Assembly (NCBI GenBank): GCA_038380435.1
Contig: JAWZYU010000028.1
Span: forward strand, 45,071,095-45,135,094
Source of the DNA: Ryuthela nishihirai
Lineage: Eukaryota > Arthropoda > Arachnida > Araneae > Heptathelidae
DNA: 64,000 nt
Direction of reading: 5' to 3'
A program made the translations under genes and the position numbers. Shown here in pieces: positions 21,905 to 31,290 of this stretch. A model generated the notes under the pieces. It did not search any database. It had not been told where the DNA came from and saw only the letters and a program-made list of their open reading frames with translations. Position 1 is the stretch's first letter. Each line of letters starts with the position of its first letter.

Positions 21905-22226
21905 CCAGTTTCAGCTGGGTCAGGGTTGAGACTTTCTCCGCAAAACTCCCCGTCCTACCCACGGTCAGTAGGGGACACCGATGTGCTTGGAAAGACCGCC
22001 GTCCGTCGGATGGGACGTTAAGCCGTGGCCCCGTGTGCGGGAGAGCCATACCCTGTGCACGTTAAAGAACACGCTGGATGGCCTTGACGGGAGGCTACCA
22101 TCTGTCTCCCAACAGCTGTTCCAGTGGGTCCCTTCCCCCAACCTTCTCTGAGCCTTCGGGGTTTTTGTGACCTGGCCATTTAGCCCATGGTGTGCAAAAA
22201 AGTACCGCTCAGAGGTAAAACGACCC
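21905..22226 (+). mobile_element. SINE-A, 5'-truncated, TSD
   Basis: 13-bp TSD (AACTGACCTCAGT) at 21892-21904 and 22227-22239. The copy starts near the end of the tRNA-like head (CAGCTGGGTCAGG), so both promoter boxes are missing. Confidence 0.92.
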
Positions 22227-22377
22227 AACTGACCTCAGTAATTTCGTAACAGAGATCGGTTGCTTAATACATTATAATACATGACGATTATATATCGTAT
22301 TAGTAAATAAACCATGTTATTAACTCTTTAGTTCTTCCAAAAAAGGGTAGGGAATCCAAATAACTATTGATTCAGTA

Positions 22378-22790
22378 TCAGCGAGGAAGGAGTTTGCTCA
22401 GTCGATAGCGCATCAGGCTCGTAACTGTAGTTCCCAGGTTAGAGTCCCAGATAAACACCACACTGCCTTCAGTCAGAAAGGGGACACCAATGGGCTTGGA
22501 AAGGCCACCTTCCATCGGATAGGGCGTAAAGCCGTGGCTCCGTGTATAGGACTTTCTTTTTGCACTTAATGGCCAGGTCAGAATGACCTCAGAGAGAAAG
22601 TTGTGAACGTGGATCGACGAGACAGATGGTAGGCTCCCATGAAGGCCATACCTCAAGTTCATATGGTCCAGCTGTCCAGTGAGTTCCCCTTCCGAAACTT
22701 CTCTGAGCCCTTGGGGTCCTTGTGATCTGGCCATCATACCACTCAGTGCAAAAAAAATAAACAGTGCAGATCAGAAGTAATACAACCGAA
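22378..22790 (+). mobile_element. SINE-A, diverged with internal rearrangement
   Basis: Head (TTTGCTCAGTCGATAGCGC) and tail (AAGTAATACAACC) are recognisable. The middle is rearranged: a reverse body segment (about 22560-22660) lies inside the forward copy. Confidence 0.72.
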
Positions 22791-22970
22791 TTTGTCCTAG
22801 CTTACACAATTTCTCATATGTCACAGATCAATGAGCAATCAATTTCATTTTAATACCTTTTAAATATCGCACAATTGTGTACTACACCACAAATCAGGTT
22901 TACTTATACACTATATGATCAAAAGTATTCGGACCTTCACTCATCCTCAATCTCCCAATAATAGGAAAGG

Positions 22971-23355
22971 GTTGGGTTGTTTTACCTCTGAGCGGCACTT
23001 TTTTGCACACCATGGGCTAAATGGCCAGGTCACATGGACCCCGAAGGCTCAGAGAAGGTTGGGGCAGGGAACCCACTGGAACAGCTGTTGGGAGACAGAT
23101 GGTAGCCTCCCGTCAAGGCCATCCAGCGTGTTCTTTAACGTGTACAAGGTATGGCTCTCCCGTACACGGAGCCACGGCTTAACGTCCCATCTGACGGACG
23201 GCGGCCTTTCCAAGCCCATCGGTGTCCCCTACTGATCGTGGGCAGGGCGGGGAATTTTTGCGGAGATAAATCTCAACGCTGACCCAGCTGGGACTCGAAC
23301 CTGAGAACTGCAGATTACGAGCCTGGCTCGCTACCGACTGAGCCACCCCCGCCCC
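22971..23355 (-). mobile_element. SINE-A, full length, TSD
   Basis: 12-bp TSD (TAATAGGAAAGG) at 22959-22970 and 23356-23367. Inserted in the same orientation as the host Tc1 transposase frame. Confidence 0.95.
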
Positions 23356-23369
23356 TAATAGGAAAGGAA

Positions 23370-24650
23370 TTAATATTGTGTTGATCTTTGCTGCTATCAC
23401 AGCCTCTACTCTCGAGGGAGAAGGCTTTACACTAGATTTCGATACGTTGCTGTGGGAATTGCCTGTCATTTTGCCACAAGAGCATTAGTGAAACCGGTCA
23501 CAGATGTCAAGTGGTTCGGCTAGGCTTCTACATCCATTTCATCAAATTATTCCTGCATGGTCCTCGCTTTGTGGACGGGGCTCCGCAAAATTTCCCCGCC
23601 CTGCCCACGGTCAGTAGGGGACACCGATGGACTTGAAAAGGCTGCCGTCCGTCGGATGGGACGTTAAGCCGTGGCCCCCTGTGTGGGAGAGTCATAACCT
23701 GTGCGCGTTAAAGAACATGCTGGATGGCCTTGACGGGAGGCTACCATCTATCTCCCAACAGCTGTTCCAGTGGGTCCCTTCCCCCAACCTTCTCTGAGCC
23801 TTCGGGGTCCTTGTGGCCTGGCCATTTAGCCCATGGTGTGCAAAAAAGTGCCGCTCAGAGGTAAAACAATCCAATCCAATTGTGGACGGGGGACATTGTC
23901 ATATTGGTAGAGGAAACGGTCTTCATCGAACTGTTGACATAAAGTTGAAAGCATAGCATTGACGAGAATGTTATTATAGGCCGTGGCGTTCAGAGTCCCC
24001 GTTCGTTGGAATTAGGGGGCCCAGCCCAAACCATGGAAAACAACTCCAGATCATGATGCCTCCTCCATCACACTTCACAGTTGGCACAACACAGTCAGGC
24101 AGCTAGGGTTCACCTGGCATCCTCCACACTCAGACTCGTCGGACTTCCAGATGGTGAAGCCTGATTCATCGCTCCGAAGTTCCACTGCTCAATCACTCCA
24201 GAGAACGCAGTTCCACGTGCTTCGGACACTCCGACCGATGCTTGGCATTGATCTTGTTGATGTTAGGCTTGTGTGCTGCTGCTCGGCCATGGGAACTCAT
24301 TTCCTGCAGCTCGCGACGAACTGTTACGTTGCTGGCATTGCTTCCAGAGGCATTTTGGAACTCGGGTGGTGAGTGTTGCAACCGAGGACCAGCGATTTTG
24401 TCGAATTATCCGCTTCAGCATTCAGCTGTCCTGCTCTGTCATTTTACGTGGCCTACCAGGTCGCATTTGCGCTGTTGTTGCTCCTAGACATTTCCACTTC
24501 ACAATAACAGCACTTACAGTTGATCGGGGCAGATACAGCAGGGCCGAAACGCCCCGAACTGACTTGTTGATAAAGTTGCATCCTATGACCGTTTCAAGTT
24601 GACTCACTGAGCTCTGCCGTACGGCATATTCTCCTGTTCATACGTGTCCA
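23370..24650 (-). pseudogene. Tc1-like transposase relic
   Basis: Reverse-strand remnant of a DD34E transposase, interrupted by SINE-A at 23581-23879 and by many stops. Order from 24607 downward: helix-turn-helix (LPRSTVSAVIVKWK) with GRPRK motif; NVTVRRELQEMSSHGRAAAH; first Asp region recognisable as DESGFTIW in another frame near 24160; [14 protein letters not shown] near 24060; and the C-terminal RVEAVIAAK motif near 23400. The second catalytic segment (QHDN-type) and the SPDLNPIE block cannot be traced around the inserted SINE-A. Confidence 0.8.
23581..23879 (+). mobile_element. SINE-A, 5'-truncated, TSD
   Basis: 12-bp TSD (TTGTGGACGGGG) at 23569-23580 and 23880-23891. It begins at CTCCGCAAAATTTCCCC just after the tRNA-like head, so it has no Pol III promoter. 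A clear example of 5' truncation with an intact TSD. Confidence 0.95.
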
Positions 24651-24823
24651 TGAAGTTTCCCCGGCCACGTGTTCTTTTATACCTGTTTAGTCTGGTACAC
24701 GCTATCGGCAGGCACGCCGAAGTGGCTGTCAATAGGCTGTGAAAAGGCACGCCGAAAGGCTGTGGCGTATATGGACGAATTCACTACTCAGAAGGGGTGT
24801 CCAGATATTTTTGATCGATAGTG

Positions 24824-25183
24824 TATCTGAAGATTTTATCTTACCAAAACTTATATAAACATAGCATTGTATTAAACATTTTTTTTAATAATACATCTAA
24901 AACAATAAACTTCTTCACGATAAAAACACTATACTAAAGCAAAAGCATTGCTGCCAATTATCATCTTTCATTAACAATTATAGTAAATGTTTGAAAAGCT
25001 ATAAAGCGCATGTATTTTGAATCTTTTTCACCGAGCGAATAATTATCTCTCTCTTCAAATAAGAAAATAAATAGTGAACAGAAAAACTATTTAAATAAAT
25101 GAACTAGCATACTAAAATACAAGGATTGGTCATTAACAAAAAAAAAGAGTGTCGTATTTCTTTCAATAAAAAAAGCGAATATA
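24824..25183. other. AT-rich spacer, no recognised feature
   Basis: Separates two Tc1 elements. It contains several A runs. Confidence 0.5.
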
Positions 25184-25339
25184 CATTGCACGACATTGAA
25201 ATTGCCCCATCCAGAAAGAGTGAGGGAATAAGGGTGAATTGTAGCACACATATAGCAATGCATTTTGGAATACCATGATTTAATTTGCAGCCAATTCCAG
25301 TGGTTAGAAGATCAGATAATGCAGCACAATATGACTGCC

Positions 25340-26362
25340 TCAGTAGGTGGTTGCACCGCCGTGAACGGCAATCCCGCGTGGCTTGGAGTCATACAGTCGA
25401 CGGATTTGGTCATGAGGAATTTAACACCAAACAGCGTTGACATGCTCCCATAATTCATCGAGATTCCGCGCTGGCCGGTGAGAGGATTGCACACGTCATT
25501 CAATGTAGTCCCACAGATTTTCTATTGGGGATAAATCTGGAGATCGTGTTGGCCATGGCAATACTTGAACATGTTGCAAACATTGTCTGGAGACACTAGC
25601 AGTGTGTACACAGGCGTTGTCATGCTGGAAAATGGACTGCTGCGTGCCTCCCAGGAACAGTAACAAAATGGGCTGCAGAACCGCGTTAATGTATCATGCA
25701 GTTGTCACTGTTCCCGTGATGTGGACAAGAGGTGGCATGCTGTCATATCCAATAGCACCCCATACCATTATGCCTGGCTGACGGGCACTGTGCTGGTCGC
25801 AAATAAAGGCTGGATCCGTCTTCTCGACAGGTTGTCATCATATACAGACCCGTCGATCATCAGCACTCAGACAGAAACGGGATTCATCACTAAACACAAC
25901 AGTGTTATATTCGTGACCCCAGTTCGCACGACTTCGGCACCAAGCCAGACGAGCGTTGCGATGGTTTGCAATCAACGACAGTCGACGTAGTGGTTGCCTA
26001 AAGCGCAGGTGTGTCTCATGCAACCAACGGTTTATCTTTCGGGTCGTTATGGGGACGTCCATGGCTGTTGACACAACCCATCGAATATCTCCTGCAATGC
26101 TCTGTGGTGACGAACGAGCATGTCTAACAGTGTGTCTATCAAGTTGTTCTGACGTCTGTCGAATGGCACCACTTCTTTTAGCGACGCACGCTAGAACCTT
26201 CATTTCGCCACTGTTGCCAACAGCGTCCAACAGTTCGTGCATCCTGATGAACATGGGCAGCGACACAACGTGTAGTTCATCCAGCTCACATAAGCCTATA
26301 ATTCTTCTTCTCTCAAAACCATCCAAATGGCAATAAACCTGCCGATAGCGTGTACCAGACAT
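25340..26362 (-). pseudogene. Tc1-like DD34E transposase, copy 1
   Basis: About 341 codons from the ATG at 26360-26362 to the stop at 25340-25342. It begins MSGTRYRQVYCHLDGF. N-terminal HTH, then AMDVPITTRKINRWLHE, then the first catalytic Asp in VVFSDESRF. The QHDN and SPDLSPIENLWD motifs holding the second Asp and the Glu lie downstream after further lesions. About 45 residues after IIGLCE are read in the alternative frame, between two compensating indels: they match an alternative frame of copy 2, not its transposase frame. A stop and frameshift follow ADDRRV. The frame ends at the HGGATTY motif. Confidence 0.9.
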
Positions 26363-26507
26363 TTTCGGTCTTCGCTGAACAATTTCCAAGCAGAACCACC
26401 CATTATCAACCGTTCGCACGACTTCCACCTGCATAAACACAATACCATCCCTGTTCCTTCTTGCACCTTTTATCTCTTGAGCCACACACGTCATTGGTTC
26501 TGGATTA

Positions 26508-26584
26508 TCATCATTTGCATATCTCAAGTCCGCACACCCACCCTTCTATTTGCATATTTGTACGACATGTCCTTCTGGGTGGGG
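26508..26584. repeat. Left copy of a 77-bp duplication flanking SINE-A
   Basis: Identical to 27003-27079 except for 3 substitutions. Contains Tc1 subterminal sequence (TGCATATCTCAA, TTTGTACGACATGTCC). It abuts the 5' end of the SINE-A. Confidence 0.92.
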
Positions 26585-27000
26585 GGGCGGGGGTGGCTCA
26601 GTCGGTAGCGCACCAGGCTCGTAATCTGTAGTTCCCAGGTTCGAGTCCCAGCTGGGTCAGCGTTGAGATTTATCTCCACAAAAATTCTCCGCCCTGCCCA
26701 CGGTCAGTAGGGGACACCGATGGATGGTTTTGAGAGAAGAAGATTATAGATGGGCTTGGAAAGGCCGCCGTCCGTCGGATGGGACGTTAAGCCGTGGCCC
26801 CGTGTGCGGGAGAGCCATATCCTGTGCACGTTAAAGAACACGCTGGCTGGCCTTGACGGGAGGCTACCATCTGTCTCCCAACAGCTGTTCCTGTGGGTCC
26901 CCTCCCCCAACCTTCTCTGAGCCTTCGGGTCCATGTGACCTACCCATTTAGCCCATGGTGTGCAAAAAAGTGCCGCTCAGAGGTAAAACAACCCAACCCG
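26585..27000 (+). mobile_element. SINE-A with a 30-nt Tc1-matching patch
   Basis: Full-length copy with intact promoter boxes. At 26721-26750 it carries a 30-nt insertion between GACACCGA and TGGGCTTGG. The insertion matches, as the reverse complement with one missing base, Tc1 transposase sequence at about 26296-26324. No 11-14 bp TSD is present; a 77-bp duplication flanks it instead. Confidence 0.93.
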
Positions 27001-27002
27001 AC

Positions 27003-27079
27003 TCATCATTTGCATATCTCAACTGCGCACACCCACCCTTCTATTTGCATGTTTGTACGACATGTCCTTCTGGGTGGGG
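27003..27079. repeat. Right copy of the 77-bp duplication
   Basis: See 26508-26584. This copy continues into the real Tc1 terminus and matches the other Tc1 element slightly better (GCGCA versus GCGGA). Confidence 0.92.
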
Positions 27080-27102
27080 CACTTTCAATGTCGAGCAGTG
27101 TA

Positions 27103-27540
27103 TATGTAAAATTTCATATTTGTTACACAATTACCTCTAAATGTATTAAAATAAGTCGAAGAAATATAAGAAAGCTTACAAAGTAAGTAAATATAACTCT
27201 CCTGGAAATATACTTTTACCTTTGTAGTTTTCCAGCAACTTTAATTGCGTCATTTGTGACATGACAGTCTAAATAAAATAAGTTTTCTTTTTTTAAAAAA
27301 ATCACTTTCAATCAACCAACGATCTATGAGATCTATCGATACATCGACTGCGCAAACTCACTCATAGTTTCCCCCAATCATCGTCAACGTTACACCATTG
27401 GTAAGTATATGCAGCGTTCTTTAAAAAAAATATAAATTACTGGAAATTCGATTGACGATGATTATATCATTTCCTAAAAAAATTAATTTCTAACTACGGC
27501 AGGTGCATAAGTTTTTTTTAATACATCGAAAACTTTGCAG
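27103..27540. other. AT-rich DNA, no recognised feature
   Basis: Spacer between the Tc1 element and the SINE-A cluster. No frame or repeat family seen. Confidence 0.5.
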
Positions 27541-27544
27541 GTTT

Positions 27545-28240
27545 CCTTGGGTGATTTTACTATCTGAGCGGCACTTAATTTGCACATAATTGTCACAAGG
27601 TCACAGGTCGCATTGTCACAAGGTCACAAAGACTCACTGGTCACAAGGACCCCAGAGTTGGGTTGGGTTGTTTTACCTCTGAGCGGCACTTTTTTGCACA
27701 ACCATGGGCTAAATGACCAGGTCACAAGAACCCCGAAGACTCAGATAAGGTTGGGGGAGGGGACCCACTGGAACAGCGTTTGGGAGACAGATGGTAGCCT
27801 CCCGTCAAGACCATCCAGTGTGTTCTTTAACGTGAGCATGGTATCGCTCTGGAGCACAGCTTAACGTCCCATCCGACGGACGGCGGCCTTTCCAAGCCCA
27901 TCGGTGTCCCCTACTGACGTGGGCAGGGCGGGGAAATTTGCGGAGATAAATCTCAACGCTGACCCAGCTGGGACTCAAACCTGGGAACTGCAGATTAAGA
28001 GCCTGGCGCGATTAAGGTAAAGAGCCTACCCTCAACTGAGCCACTCCCGCTCCCAGGACCCCAGAGACTTAGAGAAAGTTATGAAAGGGAATCGCCGAGA
28101 CAGTTGGTAAGCTCCCATCAAGGCCATCCAGCATGCTTTCTAAAGTGCACATGGTATAGCTTTCCTGAACACGGAACCTAGGCTTAACATCCCATCCGAC
28201 GGCGGACCTTTCAAAGTCAATCGAGGTTTCCTTTCTCAAC
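27545..28240 (-). mobile_element. Old SINE-A split by a younger SINE-A
   Basis: Diverged reverse copy: 3' part at 27545-27657 (TATCTGAGCGGCACTTAATT, with a local TCACAAGG repeat) and remainder at 28055-28240 (GACTTAGAGAAAGTTATG to TCCCATCCGACGGCGGACC). Confidence 0.78.
27658..28054 (-). mobile_element. SINE-A inserted in an older SINE-A, TSD
   Basis: 12-bp TSD (AGGACCCCAGAG) at 27646-27657 and 28055-28066. A short internal duplication in the head (GCGCGATTAAGGTAAAGAGCC) disrupts the A-box end. Confidence 0.92.
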
Positions 28241-28253
28241 AGAGCAGAATGAG

Positions 28254-28637
28254 TTTGATTGGATTGTTTTACCTCTGAGCGGCACTTTTTTGCACACCAT
28301 GGGCTAAATCGCCAGGTCACATAGACCCCGAAGTTTCAGAGAAAGTTGGGGGAGGGGACCCACTGGAACAGCTGTTGGGAGACAGATGGTAGCCCCCGTC
28401 AAGGCCATCCAGCGTGTTCCTTAACGTGCATAGGTTATGACTCTCCCACACACGGGGCCACGGCTTAACGTCCCATCCGACGGATGGCGGCCTTTCCAAG
28501 CCCATCGGTGTCCCCTACTGACCGTGGGCAGGGCAGGGATTTTGCAGAGATAAGTCTCAACGCTGACTCAGCTGGGACTCGAACCTGGGAACAGATTACG
28601 AGCCTGGCGCGCTACCGACTGAGCCATCCCCGCCCCC
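28254..28637 (-). mobile_element. SINE-A, full length, TSD
   Basis: 11-bp TSD (AGCAGAATGAG) at 28243-28253 and 28638-28648. Tail GGATTGTTTTACC. Confidence 0.94.
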
Positions 28638-28648
28638 AGCAGAATGAG

Positions 28649-29061
28649 ATATAGAGATAAAAACTTTGCATTCGCTCTTAGCTTAAAAGTAAATGATATA
28701 TGTAATCATCGGTAACTTTTTCGTTCATTTTTTTTTTACGCTTCAGAGAGAACATAGAATTTATAGCTTTTTAAGTGCAGGAGTTGTAACGTAAAAAAAA
28801 ACCATTTCCCTCCATTTTTGGAAAAAAGAAAAAGATTTGCGAATGGGAGGGGGGTGAGTTATTTATAGTCTTTGTCACTCCACACGTCATAAACTTTCAT
28901 CTGATATATGACTCATCATAATCTGCTGCCAACTTGTGAAGATAAAAAGAGAAATAACTCTTTTGACAATGACACAAACAGAGAGAGAAAATGGCTCGCC
29001 AAAAATAACAGAATGGTAGGAAGAAGAGAAAAAAACCTCCACAAGTTTCTTACTTCCGAAA
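28649..29061. other. AT-rich DNA, no recognised feature
   Basis: Contains short A and T runs and an unremarkable 71-codon frame that runs into the next SINE-A. Confidence 0.5.
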
Positions 29062-29072
29062 ACAAACCTGAG

Positions 29073-29619
29073 TTATGGGTTGTTTTACTTCTGAGCGGCA
29101 CTTTTTTGCACACCATGGGCTAAATGGCCAGGTCGCATGGACCCCGAAGGTTCAGAGAAGGTTGGGGGAGGGGACCCACTGGAACAGCTGTTGGGAGACA
29201 GATGGTAGCCTCCCGTCAAGGCCATCCAGCGTGTTCTTTAACGTTGGGTTGTTTTACTTCTGAGCGGCACTTTTTTGCACACCATGGGCTAAATGGGCAG
29301 GTCACATGGACCCCGAAGGCTCAGAGAAGGTTGGGGTAGGGGACCCATTGGAACAGCTGTTGGGAGACAGATGGTAGCCTCCCGTCAAGGCCATCCAGTG
29401 TGTTCTTTAACGTGCACAAGGTATGGCTCTCCCGCACACGGGGCCACAGCTTAACGTCCCATCCGACGGACGGCGGCCTTTCTAAGCCCATCGGTGTCCC
29501 CTACTGACCGTGGGCAGGGCGGGGAATTCTGCGGAGATAAATCTCAACGCTGACCCAGCTGGGACTCGAACCTGGGAACTACAGAGCCTGGCGCGCTACC
29601 GACTGAGCCACCCCGCCCC
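29073..29619 (-). mobile_element. SINE-A dimer inside one TSD pair
   Basis: On the reverse strand, a full SINE-A (29619 to 29244) is joined through its tail to a partial 3' unit (29243 to 29073) beginning CGTTAAAGAACACGCTGG. One 11-bp TSD (ACAAACCTGAG) at 29062-29072 and 29620-29630 encloses both, so the dimer integrated as one molecule. The head lacks a few anticodon-arm bases. Confidence 0.93.
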
Positions 29620-29630
29620 ACAAACCTGAG

Positions 29631-29933
29631 AATATGCTTCTGGTGAATATGGGATGCTTCTTTCCAAAGATAATGAAGTTTTCCATTCTCCACCTTTTAC
29701 ATCTTTTAACAGTGGTAATTCGAACTAATGGATGATTTGGGGAAACGTAAAGAATGGTTTATTTTTGTTAGTGCGCCTCTCTGTCTGCAAAGAAGGATAT
29801 ATCATTACTGTCGTTGTAAAATCCCTTAACCAATCACACCTTTGTCACCGAAATTACTTTTCTTTTTTTGCAAAAATAGATCGTTTACGATATTTGTTTA
29901 AAATATCACATTTTGTACATTTAACACTCTATA
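29631..29933. other. No recognised feature
   Basis: About 300 bp of AT-rich DNA separating two inverted SINE-A dimers. Confidence 0.5.
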
Positions 29934-30484
29934 AGGGGCCGGGGTAGCTCAATCGGTAGTGCACCAAGCTCGTAATATACAGTTCCAGATTCGAGTCCAG
30001 CTGAGTCAGCGTTGAGATTTGTCTCCGCAAAACTCACTGCCTATGGTCAGTAGGGGACACCGATGGGCTTGGAAAGGCCGCCGTCCGTCGGATGGGACGT
30101 TAAGCCGTGGCCCCGTGTGCGGGAGAGCCATACCCTGTGCACGTTAAAGAACACACTGGATGGCCTTGACGGGAGGCTACCATCTGTCTCCCAACAGCTG
30201 TTCCAATGGGTCCCCTACCCCAATCTTCTCTGAGCCATCGGGGTCCATGTGACCTGCCCATTTAGCCCATGGTGTGCAAAAAAGTGCCGCTCAGAAGTAA
30301 AACAACCCAACGTTAAAGAACACGCTGGATGGCCTTGACGGGAGGCTACCATCTGTCTCCCAACAGCTATTCCAGTGGGTCCCCTCCCCCAACCTTCTCT
30401 GAGCCTTCGGGGTCCATGTGACCTGGCCATTTAGCCTATGGTGTGCAAAAAAGAGCCGCTCAGAGGTAAAACAACCCAACCCAA
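29934..30484 (+). mobile_element. SINE-A dimer, same junction as 29073-29619
   Basis: Full copy (29934-30311, slightly shortened head) joined through CAACCCAAC to a partial 3' unit starting GTTAAAGAACACGCTGG (30312-30484). The junction is at the same point as in the inverted neighbour. No clear TSD found. Confidence 0.9.
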
Positions 30485-30494
30485 CCCCTAACAT

Positions 30495-30596
30495 ACCTGA
30501 GCCTTCGGGGTCCTTGTGACCTGGCCATTTAGCCCATGGTGTGCAAAAAAATGCCGTTCAGAGATTAAAAAAAACCCAAACCCAAAGCATTATCTA
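30495..30596 (+). mobile_element. SINE-A 3' fragment
   Basis: Third, shorter 3' piece (CTGAGCCTTCGGGGTCC to AAACCCAAACCCAAAG) following the dimer after about 10 bp. Confidence 0.8.
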
Positions 30597-30957
30597 AAGA
30601 TTAAAATTAAGGCTTTTGGGGGATTTAAAAAATGTGATATCCTCATCAATACCTATACAATGCAAAAATATTTTTTTTATCTCTAAAAACGAAATAATTG
30701 AGTGTAACAGACGACAAAGTGAAACCATTAGTTCATTAAAAAAAACGAATGAAAATGACAAACGTGTCTGACTTTCAGTTTTTTTTTATAGCATGACGTT
30801 AAAGTGTACCTTTTGCCGGCATGTGAAAAGAGGAAATAATCAGTAAAGAAGATAAAGATTATCTCCGTATTAAATTTACTGTTTCAGAGAAGTTGTTAAT
30901 TATTACAAATTTACTTCTATCAGTAAGTTTAAAATTAAATAGGAATTAGATGAATCG
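30597..30957. other. AT-rich DNA, no recognised feature
   Basis: No frame or repeat recognised. Confidence 0.5.
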
Positions 30958-31285
30958 ACGCTGGTGTTAAATGGTGAAATGGGGAATTTTAGTCTTCCGT
31001 TTGTCCATTAAATTTAGTATTCGAACTAATACAGAATGGTACAAGCAGAAAGTTGGGTGCTTCGTTTGCTTTTCAGATTTAGTGCTCGCGTTCATTAGAG
31101 GGATATGAACAGCGATTTTAGTGCTTTGTGTATCTTTAAATGCAGTATTCTTACTCCTATAGAATGGTATAAACAGAAATTTGAGAGTTTCGTTTGCATT
31201 TCTGCTTTAGTGCTCATATTCGTTAAAAGGATGTGAACAGCGATTTTTAGTGTTTCGCTTGACTTTAAGTGTGGTATTGGAATGG
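30958..31285. repeat. Degenerate ~128-bp repeat, left flank of 30-bp array
   Basis: Units share TTTAGTGCTC.TATTC.TTA, GTGAACAGCGATTTT and ATACAGAATGGTA motifs. The same family reappears at 37343-38410 on the far side of the 30-bp array. Confidence 0.75.
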
Positions 31286-31290
31286 ACTGC

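Larger units (their letters stand above)
22909..24823 (-). mobile_element. Tc1-like transposon invaded by two SINE-A
   Basis: Ends CACTATATGATCAAAAGTAT (left) and, inverted, CACTATCGATCAAAAATATC (right), each flanked by TA (22907-22908, 24824-24825). The interior encodes a reverse-strand transposase relic. SINE-A copies occupy 22971-23355 and 23581-23879. Without them the element is about 1.2 kb. Confidence 0.88.
25184..27100 (-). mobile_element. Tc1-like transposon (copy 1) carrying SINE-A
   Basis: Left end CATTGCACGACATTGAAATT and right end, inverted, CACTGCTCGACATTGAAAGT, with TA on both sides (25182-25183, 27101-27102). Encodes the transposase relic at 25340-26362. A SINE-A with a 77-bp flanking duplication occupies the region near the right end. 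Same family as 59278-60659. Confidence 0.92.
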
